Shown here: positions 12,535 through 23,500 of the stretch, one piece after another
Layout of the letters: every line of letters begins with the position of its first letter
How positions within the stretch are numbered: the first letter of the stretch is position 1
Assembly: GCF_932526225.1 (NCBI RefSeq)
Contig: NC_064038.1
Span: 9,361,070 to 9,425,069, forward strand
DNA from: Nematostella vectensis
Taxonomy: Eukaryota; Cnidaria; Anthozoa; Actiniaria; Edwardsiidae
Direction of reading: 5' to 3'
Length of the DNA stretch: 64,000 nt
Position numbers and translations under genes: made by a program
The notes under the pieces: model-generated
Told to the model about the DNA's origin: nothing
Seen by the model: only the letters and a program-made list of their open reading frames with translations
Database searches by the model: none

Positions 12535-13199
12535 TTAGAATCTCTTGCCGTCGAGGAACCCTTTGCGGAAGCCGCCAAAGTTGTCCTGTTGGGGTCCGCT
12601 CCTTCTTGGGCGTGGTGCTGCTGCTGCCTCTACGGGGACCACGGGAGGTGCCTCCATCTGGGGTCCAGACGCAGAGACGGGCGTGTCCGGGGTTGTCTTG
12701 CTTGCTTCACCGCCCTCCTCATCACCTTCTGTGCCCTCATCCTCACCACTCTCCTAGAAATAGACAAAAATGGGAAATCATGTTAAGCAATTGTCTTAAC
12801 CAGTGCTCGAACTTTTAAATTATACACTACTTTTAAATTTTAAACGGAAAGTGTCTTAAAATGTTAATTGATAGCTTTGACAGCTAGTTTTTGGCGTTGT
12901 GTTATTTAAAGTCCTCCATTGCCATTTTATTTAATCAAAAATACAATTTTCCTGGAACAGGCGCATCAAGGGATGTAAAGCATAGAAAATGGAACGGGTT
13001 GTCAAAGCACTAGCGCGCGCAGGTAGTGAATTCAATCCCTACGCGCATTTAAATCTGAAGCAGACTTTTTCACCAAACTCACCTCCTCTCCATAAAATGT
13101 GCTGAGTAATGATTTGCGAAAATAGTACGCGACAGCCGCCGAAATGCCGGCGACCGCCAGACCCGTGATGACGGGGTGCTGACGGATGAACCCGAACAT
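12535..13199 (-). CDS. Unknown 111-residue membrane-anchored protein, copy 1
   Basis: Exon 1 is 13083-13199 and exon 2 is 12535-12753. They join in phase 0 to 111 residues. The protein begins MFGFIRQHPVITGLAVAGIS and has one hydrophobic segment (residues about 10-26), then a basic YFRKS. An acidic Glu/Asp/Gly stretch, a Pro/Ala-rich linker and a tail GGFRKGFLDGKRF follow. A short N-terminal anchor followed by basic residues would suit a mitochondrial or ER membrane protein, but I recognise no family. A possible polyadenylation signal on the minus strand is at 11849-11854. TTTCAG just before the ATG could be a 5' UTR splice acceptor. Confidence 0.75.
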
Positions 13200-13684
13200 G
13201 GCGGATTGCTGAAAGTTCGTTTGCGGTTTGAGGAATATTTAATTAGACTTTGTGACGTCAATAAGCCACTAGTTTCAGTCCCCATATGGTTCTATTTCCA
13301 GAAAGAAATGTGCGCGCTGACGAAGTTCTCAAAGCACACTTTCTTAGAACGTTGAAATAAAGCATGCGCCACCAATTTTAACTAAGCATTTTAAAAATGT
13401 TTTTGACGTTCTTTAGAGTGACATCGAGAACGTTGTAGTGTCGCATGGTGTCTTTGAAAAGAGACATTCTTAAATATAAGAATTAATGGATTAAAGCAAA
13501 GTGTCAATTGTTGAGATCTCTAGTTCAATTTGAAAGATATAATTGAAAAACAAAACAAATAACGTTGAAACATCTGTAAAAAAAAGCGTTCCCACACCCC
13601 GAGAATCCGAAAAAGCATTAGAGGATGGACCCGTCCAGCACAAGTTTTTTCTCTAGTTTTCCAAATGTCATTATCGGCAGTTGG

Positions 13685-13685
13685 T

Positions 13686-13716
<31 letters not shown>
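13685..13716. repeat. Poly-G tract, about 30 bases
   Basis: An uninterrupted G run upstream of the copy 1 gene. The matching site in unit 2 (about 16,146-16,161) has a shorter run. It makes low-complexity proline frames on the minus strand that are not genes. Confidence 0.9.
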
Positions 13717-14017
13717 AGCTCCCCTGTCGACCTGATAGGGAAGCAATTTTAAGGATGCTCACCGTATCCTTTAGGGATCAAAATCTGCCTCATGTTTTGT
13801 TAGGGGTATGTAAGAAAAACATGGTTACTGCAAAAGGTGGTCTTTTCGTTTAGACGAATCGTCAAATCGACGCCAAGAAGTTTTGAATAGTTATCTGTGC
13901 GCTCATTAATTAAGAATTGTTCAAAAGTAGCAATTTCTCTTGAATGGGATAGTATCAAAAATACGTCACGCTCCGGTAAAACTTTCTTCGCTAGAGTACT
14001 TTTGTCAGTGTTCAGAG

Positions 14018-14185
14018 CCGTAGAAGGCCTCGAAACATTGTGGGGGGGGGGGCACGGTACAGAAACATCAAGAAAGTTGTGGGGGCACAGCCACGCCCCT
14101 ACTGGTCATTTGTTTATATATATATTTTTAAATATTGGGAGGGGGGCACGTGTCCCCAATGCCCCACACTCTGCTACGACCCTGG
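14018..14185. repeat. Dispersed poly-G repeat, family B, copy 2
   Basis: Starts GCCGTAGAAGGCCTCGAAAC and ends near GCTACGACCCTGG, with GGGGGCACAGCCACGCCCC and GGGGGGCACGTGTCCCC inside. The near-complementary ends suggest a MITE. An almost identical copy is at 16,463-16,630, carried there by the locus duplication. Confidence 0.6.
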
Positions 14186-14974
14186 AGCATTTATAATTTT
14201 CTATGTCAATTCCAAATTAAATTAAGTGAAAAGAAAGTGCATTTGATACAGACTTTTGCAAACAACAACACACAGCATGACATTAAATGTTTTTATTTTC
14301 ACGATTGAAGCACTTGGTTCGATACTAAATGACATTCCTACTAGCACTTTGAATCTTGGGGCCCGCGTGTAAACACCCGGTTTCGCGGAACACCTTCCCG
14401 CCCCTACCCCTCATCAAAGTGCAAGAAGGAAGTCCTTATGAAAACGTGCTACCTAACTAACCTAGATAAAGTTTTTTGTCATTTCCTTTAGAATAGTAAG
14501 ACAATCAATCCTTCCATCTGTGTTCTTATTCGTATTTCTATCTTTTTTTTTTTTCGCTTTTTGTTATTTGTTCCATGTCCTTTATTCATCGTCCTTTTCC
14601 GTTCCGGTCAATAAACAACTTGTCGTTTTTTTTAGCACTTCTGCAGGGTTGACGCTGCTGAATCTCTGAGTCTCTCTGTCGAGAAGCCCTCTGTGTAACC
14701 CATCGATCTTGACAAAATGCTCTTTGAATGTTTTGTGTGTTATTTTTCATTTTTATATTTTAATCCGTAATTCGTTATCAGTTTCCGTTCCTGTCTATTA
14801 ATCATCATTTTCATCTATGTTATTTTCCATGTCCGTATATTGTTATCCATTTCCGTTCCGGTCTATAATCATCATTTTCATCTATGTTATTTTCCATGTC
14901 CGTGTATCGTTATCCATTTCAGTTCCAGTTCATAAAATTGTGAGCCCTTGGAGCACGGTTGCCGTCGTAGCAGC

Positions 14975-15649
14975 TTAGAATCTCTTGCCGTCGAGGAACC
15001 CTTTGCGGAAGCCGCCAAAGTTGTCCTGTTGGGGTCCGCTCCTTCTTGGGCGTGATGGTGCTGCTGCCTCTACGGGGACCGCGGGAGGTGCCTCCATCTG
15101 GGGTCCAGACGCAGAGACGGGCGTGTCCGGGGTTGTCTTGCTTGCTTCACCGCCCATTTCATCACCTTCTGTGCCCTCATCCTCACCACTCTCCTAGAAA
15201 TAGACGAAAATGGGAAATCATGTTAAGCAATTGTCTTAACAATTGCTCGAACTTCTAAAATCATACACTACGAGCTTTACTCTGAAATGGCAAGTGTTTA
15301 CAATTTTTTATTGATAGCTCTGAGGGCTAGCTTTTCGGCGTTGCATTTTTAAAGTCCTGCATAGCCATTTATTTGATCCAAAATACTCTTTCCTCGGAAT
15401 GGGCTCATCATGAGATGTAAAGCATATAGCAGAGAAAATTGGGGCGGGTTAATAAAGCACTAGCGCGCGCAGGTAGCGAATTCAAACCCGACGCGCATTT
15501 AAATCTGAAGCAGACTTCTCCACCAAACTCACCTCCTCTCCATAAAATGTGCTGACTAATGATTTGCGAAAATAGTACGCGGCAGCCGCCGAAATGCCGG
15601 CGACCGCCAGACCCGTGATGACGGGGTGCTGACGGATGAACCCGAACAT
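14975..15649 (-). CDS. Unknown 111-residue membrane-anchored protein, copy 2
   Basis: Exon 1 is 15533-15649 and exon 2 is 14975-15193, the same lengths and phase as copy 1. Coding differences are few (SAAAAYYF for SAAVAYYF, SLVSTF for SLLSTF, and small changes in the acidic and Pro/Ala parts). Splice sites, stop and tail are intact. Its intron is clearly diverged from those of copies 1 and 3, while its upstream flank nearly equals that of copy 1. A possible polyadenylation signal is at 14292-14297. Confidence 0.75.
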
Positions 15650-16462
15650 GGCGGATTGCTGAAAGTTCGTTTGCGGTTTGAGGAATATTTAATTAGACTT
15701 TGTGACGTCAATAAGCCACTAGTTTCAGTCCCCACATGGTTCTTTTTCCAGAAAGAAATGTGGCGCGCGCTGACGAAGTTATCAAAGCACACTTTCTTAG
15801 AACGTGAAAATAAAGCATGCGCCACCAATTTTTACTAAGCATTTTCCAAAATGTTTTTGACGTTCTTTGGAGTGACATCGAAAACGTTGTAGTGTCGCAT
15901 GGTGTCTTTGAAAAGAGACATTCTTAAATATAAGAATTAATGGATTAAAGCAAAGTGTCAATTGTTGAGATCTCTAGTTCAATTTGAAAGATATAATTGA
16001 AAAACAAAACAAATAACGTTGAAACATCGGTAAAAAAAAGCGTTCCCACACCCCGAGAATCCGAAAAAGCATAAGAGGATAGACCCGTCCAGCACAAGTT
16101 TTTTTCTCGAGTTTTCCAAATGTCATTATCGGCAGCCCTGGGGTTGGGGGGGGGGGGGGGGTAGCTCCCCTGTCGACCTGATAGGGAAGCAATTTTAATG
16201 ATACTCACCGTATCTTTTAGGGATCAAAATCTGCCTCATGTTTTGTTAGGGGTATGTAAGAAAAACATAGTTACTGCAAAAGGTGGTATTTTCGTTTAGA
16301 CGAATCGTCAAATCGACGCCAAGAAGTTTTGAATAGTTATCTGCGCGCTCATTAATAAAGAATTGTTCAAAAGTAGCAATTTCTCTTGAATGGGATAGTA
16401 TCAAAAATACGTCACGCTCCGGTAAAACTTTCTTCGCTAGAGTACTTTTGTCAGTGTTCAGA

Positions 16463-16630
16463 GCCGTAGAAGGCCTCGAAACATTGTGGGGGGGGGGCAC
16501 GGTACAGAAACATCAAGAAAGTTGTGGGGGCACAGCCACGCCCCTACTGGTCATTTGTTTATATATATATTTTTAAATATTGGGAGGGGGGCACGTGTCC
16601 CCAATGCCCCACACTCTGCTACGACCCTGG
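16463..16630. repeat. Dispersed poly-G repeat, family B, copy 3
   Basis: Nearly identical to 14018-14185, as expected if it was copied with the tandem unit. Confidence 0.6.
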
Positions 16631-17489
16631 AGCATTTATAATTTTCTATGTCAATTCCAAATTAAATTAAGTGAAAAGAAAGTGCATTTGATACAGACTT
16701 TTGCAAACAACAACACACAGCATGACATTAAATGTTTTTATTTTCACGATTGAAGCACTTGGTTCGATACTAAATGACATTCCTACTAGCACTTTGAATC
16801 TTGGGGCCCGCGTGTAAACACCCGGTTTCGCGGAACACCTTCCCGCCCCTACCCCTCATCAAAGTGCAAGAAGGAAGTCCTTATGAAAACGTGCTACCTA
16901 ACTAACCTAGATAAAGTTTTTTGTCATTTCCTTTAGAATAGTAAGACAATCAATCCTTCCATCTGTGTTCTTATTCGTATTTCTATCTTTTTTTTTTTTC
17001 GCTTTTTGTTATTTGTTCCATGTCCTTTATTCATCGTCCTTTTCCGTTCCGGTCAATAAACAACTTGTCGGTTTGTTGAGCACTTCTGCAGGGTTGACGC
17101 TGTTGAATCTCTGAGTCTCTTGCTGTCGAGAAGCCCTCCGTGTAACCCATCGATCTTGAAAAAAATGTTCTTTGAATGTTTTGTGTGTTATTTTTCATTT
17201 TTATATTTTAATCCCTAATTCGTTATCAGTTTCCGTTCCTGTCTATTTATCATCATTTTCATCTATGTTATTTTCCATGTCCGTATATCGTTATCCATTT
17301 CCGTTCCGGTCTATTATCATCATTTTCATCTATGTTATTTTCCACGTCCGTATATCGTTATCCATTTCCGTTCCGGTCTATAATCATCATTTTCATCTAT
17401 GTTATTTTCCATGTCCGTGTATCGTTATCCATTTCAGTTCCAGTTCATAAAACTGTGAGACCTTGGAGCACGGTTGCCGTCGTAGCAGC

Positions 17490-18163
17490 TTAGAATCTCT
17501 TGCCGTCGAGGAACCCTTTGCGGAAGCCGCCAAAGTTGTCCTGTTGGGGTCCGCTCCTTCTTGGGCGTGGTGCTGCTGCTGCCTCTACGGGGACCGCTGG
17601 AGGTGCCTCCATCTGGGGTCCAGACGCAGAGACGGGCGTGTCCGGGGTTGTCTTGCTTGCTTCACCGCCCTTCTCACCACCTTCTGTGTCCTCATCCTCA
17701 CCACTCTCCTAGAAATAGACAAAAAGGGGAAATCATGTTAAGCAATTGTCTTAACCATTGCTCGAACTTTTAAATTATACACTACAAATATCACTTTTAA
17801 ATTTTAAACGGAAAGTGTCTTAAAATGTTAATTGATAGCTTTGACAGCTAGTTTTTGGCGTTGTGTTATTTAAAGTCCTCCATTGCCATTTTATTTAATC
17901 AAAAATACAATTTTCCTGGAACAGGCGCATCAAGGGATGTAAAGCATGGAAAATGGAACGGGTTATCAAAGCAGTAGCGCGCGCAGGTAGCGAATTCAAA
18001 CCCTACGCGCATTCAAATCTGAAGCAGACTTCTCCACCAAACTCACCTCCTCTCCATAAAATGGGCTGACTAATGATTTGCGAAAATAGTACGCGGCAGC
18101 CGCCGAAATGCCGGCGACCGCCAGACCCGTGATGACGGGGTGCTGACGGATGAACCCGAACAT
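17490..18163 (-). CDS. Unknown 111-residue membrane-anchored protein, copy 3
   Basis: Exon 1 is 18047-18163 and exon 2 is 17490-17708, in phase 0, 111 residues. It has SLVSPFYGEE at the exon junction and GEDEDTEGGEKGGEAS in the acidic part, with the same C-terminal tail. Splice sites are intact. A possible polyadenylation signal is at 16737-16742. With three intact copies, purifying selection or recent conversion is likely. Confidence 0.75.
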
Positions 18164-18716
18164 AGCGGATTGCTGAGAGTCCGTTTGCAGTTTGAGGAAA
18201 ATTTAATTAAACTTTGTGACGTCACTAAACTAAACACTAGTCTCAGCCCCCACGCGGTTCTATTTCCAAAAAAAAAAATGCACGCGCTGACGAATTTACC
18301 AAAGCACTCTCATGTCGACCTGATAGGGAAACAATTTAAGGTATGCTCGTCGTATCTTTCAGGGGTCAAAATCGGTTACAGATATTTGTTAGGAGCATAT
18401 GTAAATAGGTATTACAAAATCGACGACATGACGTTTTGAATAATTATCTGCGCGCTCTCATTTTGACAAATCCTCGCTATTCTGTCTGTATGCAGAGTGC
18501 GTAGACTCGAAAAAAAAAAGAAATAACTAGCTTCTAAATTTGGATTATGTTTTTCCAAGAGATTTAATTAACACACCTTTATTTGATGTCTTTGTTGCTA
18601 TTACTACATGACTTTTTATAACTAGATAATGTAATAAGGCTTGACCTCCAGGTGGGTGTATTTTTCACATTGGTAAATGAGCTGCTCAGATTAATGCCCT
18701 GATCAGGAGACACATT

Positions 18717-19652
18717 CTATCCAATACAACGCAAACAGTTTCCAATTGTTTTTATCAGACGAATACTCTCTTTTCGGAGATCCCCCATTCTCGACAAATA
18801 AATCATCGGGTTCATACTAGAACTGGAATAAACAACCAACACACAGAAATGATAAGCCATTAAAATATCACTTTGGAAGCCTAGAAACCACGCCACAATA
18901 GCCACCAATAGAATAGGTATGAAGGAACACACCAGACAAGCCACAACAGTTACCATAGTTGTCAGAGTGCGTCTGTATTTGACTGATTCTATGTCAACTG
19001 TGTTGGTCGCGTTATTAGAAGCTGACACGGTGCGAAGATGCTTGAAAGCACTGCGGTAAGACGCGCTGATAATGGCTACTAAAATCAGAGTCGCGACCCA
19101 AGAAATCGTGTTTACAATGGCAGGTGAGTGGCTGGTACTGTAGGAAAGTACCCCGTACAGAAAAACTCCCGTCCAAACGGTTGCAATAATGACGCGCGCC
19201 TTTCTTGTGGTCACCATGGTGCGGTACTCGCTTCTCAACACTATAGCGAGTCGCCTATCTGTAGCAATGACAACTAGATTAAAAAGACTCCCTCCGCAGA
19301 TAGCATAGATGAGAGGGCTTAATCCATTGTGCCATCGGCATCCCTCGTCGAACCTATCCTGAGCTTCTAGGATCCGTCCACGCGCGAAAAAAGGAATGAC
19401 TGCTCCTATGATGAAATCATTGAGAGATAATGAAGCCAGGAACAGATATGACGGTGATCGTAGGATTTTACTCGTCATGATGGTGCAGAAAACCAGACTA
19501 TTTCCGAGAAGTGCTTGCAGCGACGAAATGAAAGCCAAGACCAGCAAGATGGTGTAAGCGGGGTAAAGTCTCTCAGTGTTCCCATAGAGTAATTGAAGAC
19601 TATCTTTATAAAGTTTAGGGCAAGGCCCTTTAACAATAATAGTTGTATTCAT
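18717..19652 (-). CDS. Class A (rhodopsin-like) GPCR, single exon, 311 residues
   Basis: A plasma-membrane receptor expected to signal through heterotrimeric G proteins; the ligand is unknown. Visible class A marks are LLGNSLVF in TM1 (Asn51), SLSLNDF in TM2 (Asp79), ATDRR at the end of TM3 (DRR in place of DRY, residues 132-134), a TM6 with CSFIP lacking the usual Trp, and MNPMIY in TM7. A 28-35 residue N-terminus with NTT and NTE gives possible glycosylation sites. Cys105 sits at the usual TM3 disulfide position, but I see no partner cysteine in the second extracellular loop. The ATG follows GGGTCAGA. An intronless GPCR of this type is common in cnidarians. Confidence 0.88.
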   Translation of the reverse strand: MNTTIIVKGPCPKLYKDSLQLLYGNTERLYPAYTILLVLAFISSLQALLGNSLVFCTIMTSKILRSPSYLFLASLSLNDFIIGAVIPFFARGRILEAQDRFDEGCRWHNGLSPLIYAICGGSLFNLVVIATDRRLAIVLRSEYRTMVTTRKARVIIATVWTGVFLYGVLSYSTSHSPAIVNTISWVATLILVAIISASYRSAFKHLRTVSASNNATNTVDIESVKYRRTLTTMVTVVACLVCSFIPILLVAIVAWFLGFQSDILMAYHFCVLVVYSSSSMNPMIYLSRMGDLRKESIRLIKTIGNCLRCIG

Positions 19653-19659
19653 TCTGACC

Positions 19660-20500
19660 CATTACTTCTTGGACCTCAGGTAGGGTCCGGCTCCTTGTTT
19701 GCACGTTGATTTGACCATGAGTCTTTTTAGGGTCTCCCTTTACAAAGCCCTGCGCCCATCTTTTTTCCCCAATATTTGCAATTTCTGAAATGAAATGTGA
19801 GATGGTCAACAAGAACAGCTGTTTCTGCTTGTTTTTCGAAGTGAGTCAACATTCTAATTGTCTACCATTCCCCCTTCCTAGCTTTTTGGCCGGCAAAATG
19901 ATGAAGCGGTATTTTTTTAAGAAATTACCGTAATTAACATTGGTTTCGTAATTGTAATATCAATAGTACCAAGCGTAGCGACTTTATATTAATTTCATTG
20001 GCAATGCCATGTTTTAAATGACCCATTTGGTCGAGTTTTAGTCGTTTCTATTTAACCTCTATGTCAATACAATACGCCTCAGACAGAGAATTAGGAAGAG
20101 CTAGGCCTTTGAAGTCTGACCTCTATTGCAGCAACGAGCTATGATTCCATTTTGTCAATGTAGGCATTCGCCCAACGATTTTTATATGTAGTTATGGGAA
20201 AGAGGGTCCTATATGGCTATGTCAATCTAATACCTTTTCTCATATAGCTGTCTGATAAAATGTCGTGTTTCCGCTTTTCGGATTCAAAGTATGACAACTC
20301 TTTCGCACTATTGACGCTCATTTATAAATGCGCAGTTGGTAGTCGCTCTATTTTTCTTTCGTTATCAATTACGCGTCGTTGTTGCGATGGCTTCATCCTT
20401 GACAACTGTAGGCCTGTGAGTTTTTTTTTTTTTTTTTTTTTCTGGAGTGGGTGCCATTTCTAAACCTCCACACCCCCCCCCCCCCCCCCCCCAACCATCC
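19660..20500. other. Spacer between GPCR and BORCS8, no gene seen
   Basis: AT-rich DNA with a long T run at about 20,420-20,440 and a poly-C run at about 20,473-20,492. No supported coding sequence. Confidence 0.45.
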
Positions 20501-20593
20501 CCAACATCTCGAGCCTTCAGTGATATTTTACCGCGAGGTCATGGGTCGAGTAAGAAACTGAAACAAATATGGCCGCCATTTTAAGTTGAAGAA

Positions 20594-23500
20594 ATGTCGG
20601 CAATTCCAGATTTGTTCGCCACACAAGCGATGTATGATAGCCAGTTTATCAAGAGTAAATCCGGTAAGAACTGTGCTTAAGCTTTGTCAGGGATTGTTGA
20701 TAATTAAAGATTTACTTTGCCCCCGGTAACAAAATTGGCGTTTTTGTTTTAACTATCCGTTCGCCTATGATTTTTGATGTTTTGTTTTCCTCTTTTTTCA
20801 AGATAATTTACTAAACATAAATTTGTATGAAAGATATGTCAGGTCCGATAGGACTCGAGGTTCAACATCCAGAAACGGAATACAGATTAAAGAAAGGTAA
20901 AAGTTATATCAAATAAGGTAGTTGTACCTATTATCGGACAGTGCCCTTCGAGTCGAAGAAACAAAGAATTCAGAAAACATGTATTGTGAAGCTTTTTACA
21001 AGTGTTTATTGTTTCGCAAAACTAGAAATATTTTTAAAATTCTCAAGCACCGCAGAATGGCGAGGACGAAAAAAAGCCGTAAAAAAGTCCAATATTTACC
21101 AATCGTGATAAAAGTCGCTCGGCGAATACGTCATTTTGTTTTGATCTCCCAGGATGCTTTTTGGCATCTGTTTCCGTAGACACTTCGAGATAGCTAGAAT
21201 TGTTTGAACCTAACCTTGGTGCCCTATTATCAGATAGCCGAGCAATCATCGAACCATTTAACGTAAATTTGAGCGATCAATGAGCAAACGCACATTTTGC
21301 CGAGAAGTTTGTCACACGCGCGATGCATGTGTTTTGAATCGCTTGCTACAGAGAAAAAAGAGTCTCAAACTAAAAGTACATATTTCAACAATTATTGTCT
21401 GTGCTATTTTAATAAAAAAGAAGCTTGATTTTCCTGTTGTTTTTTGATAAGCTAGGGTGTGGGCTAGGGTGTCCATAATAGGGCTAGGTATTCGATAATA
21501 GGGCTAGCGTGTCCAATAATAGGGCTAGGTATTCGATAATAGGGCTAGCATGTCCGATAATAGGGCTAGCGTGTCCGATAATAGGGCTAGGTATTCGATA
21601 ATAGGGCTAGCGTGTCCAATAATAGGGCATGAACGATTGTTTTCTCCCAAATTTTACAATCTAATTTTTGGGAAAATGGGGGAATTATTATGTTTAATAG
21701 TCCGTGATTTCTAGCTGTAAAAGCTAAGACTCAATTGTGACGCGAGATATTTTAGCGTAAGTCTAAAGTGTCCAATAATAGCTACCATTACCTTAATCTT
21801 TGCGCCTCAAACTAGATTTTGATACAGTAACAACTTGTGTGACAACTTTGCACACTTTACATTTTAAGAAGCACTGAGAATGCTGACCCTCTGGTACCAT
21901 CCTCATTGACAGTATGCATATGCTGGCCCTGTTGTACCATTCTCAGTGACAGTACAGTACTTACAGTCCAACACATAGAACCACTGAGGACGCTGGCCCT
22001 GTGGTACCATTCTCAGTGACAGTACTTACAGACTAACACACATAGAACCACTGAGGACGCTGGCCCTGTGGTACCATTCTCAGTGACAATACTAACAGAC
22101 TAACACACATAGAACCACTGAGGACGCTGGCCCTGTGGTACCATTCTCAGTGACAGTACTAACAGACTAACACACATAGAACCACTGAGGACACTGGCCC
22201 TGTGGTACCATTCTCAGTGACAGTACTTACAGACTAACACACATAGAACCACTGAGGACACTGGCCCTGTGGTACTATTCACAGTGACAGTACTTACAGA
22301 CTAACACACATAGAACCACTGAGGACACTGGCCCTGTGGTACCATTCTCAGTGACAGTACTTACAGACTAACACACATAGAACCACTGAGGACACTACCC
22401 CTGTGGTACCATTCTCAGTGACAGTACTAACAGACTAACACACATAGAACCACTGAGGACACTGGCCCTGTGGTACCATTCTCAGTGAAAGTACTTACAG
22501 ACTAACACACATAGAACCACTGAGGACGCTGGCCCTGTGGTACCATTCTCAGTGACAGTACTTACAGACTAACACACATAGAACCACTGAGGACACTGGC
22601 CCTGTGTTACCATTCACAGTGACAGTACTTACAGACCAACACACATAGAACCACTGAGGACACTGGCCCTGTGGTACCATTCTCAGTGACAGTACTTACA
22701 AACTAATACTATATCCTTAGTGACTGACAAAGTTATGTGGGACCTAGTATGAATAAATAAAAATGACATTAGCCAATATCCCAGACAAGATTCCTTGACT
22801 AAAACATTGAAGATGAAAACCTGAAAATTCTAAAACGGCACCACTGACCACTACTACTGTATTCTCAGCTATTAAAATAAATATTCTTTCTAAACTATTA
22901 TTTAGTGTATATTTAAACTAAGTTTGTAAAACTGTTGAACTAGAACCCTGTTGGTATAAACCATTTATGTTTAATTTTCAACAGTGTCAGAGAAATTTAT
23001 TGAGAGCATCCATCTAATGGTAAATGAGCCGTCCGTGGGGCTGTACCGCATACAGGAGCATGTGAGAAGATCTTTGCCACAACTTGTTGACAAAAAGGTG
23101 AGCCACCTTCTTATTGTTACTAACGTCCTTTTGCAAGTTCTACTGTATCAGTATTTATTATTTCACCAAGAGAGAGGAATTGAATCTCGAGATATTAAAA
23201 GGGGTCCCCCATTTGATATCTAGCTTGTAGGTGACTTATTTTTTCCCTACTCTGTATATTTTTTATTTTAGGGCCAATTGACCTTCAAGTTTTTTTTTCT
23301 CTGGAGTGTTCTGAGCCAAGGATTGCTTGTTTGATTTTTCTAGAGATTTTTTGCTTACCCATATTTCTTTTTTTCCTCACATGCAGATATCAATAAGCTG
23401 GTCCATAATATGATGTAATGTACTGTATATGCACATTTAGTATATTATAAAACTCGGTAAACTCACAAGAAAAAGCGATTTGATTGGTTGAGAAAGTCAG

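Larger units (their letters stand above)
11745..18460. repeat. Triplicated locus, about 2.45 kb units
   Basis: Three direct tandem units each carry one minus-strand two-exon gene. Unit boundaries judged from the shared block around ACAGCATGACATTAAAT are about 11,745-14,200, 14,200-16,645 and 16,645-18,460. The genes are 2,440 and 2,515 bases apart. The extra length in unit 3 comes from additional copies of a roughly 60-bp CATCTATGTTATTTTCCATG repeat. Unit 3 lacks the poly-G segment and family-B repeat present in the other two. Confidence 0.9.

Noticed and set aside
12508..12818. Overlapping plus-strand frames of 70-92 codons, repeated at 15.0 and 17.5 kb
   Set aside because: Antisense shadows of exon 2 of the triplicated minus-strand gene, which has conserved splice sites and frame.
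21880..22710. Possible CRISPR-like array in BORCS8 intron 1
   Set aside because: Whole units of about 65 bases are near-identical, with no unique spacers; it is a eukaryotic minisatellite.
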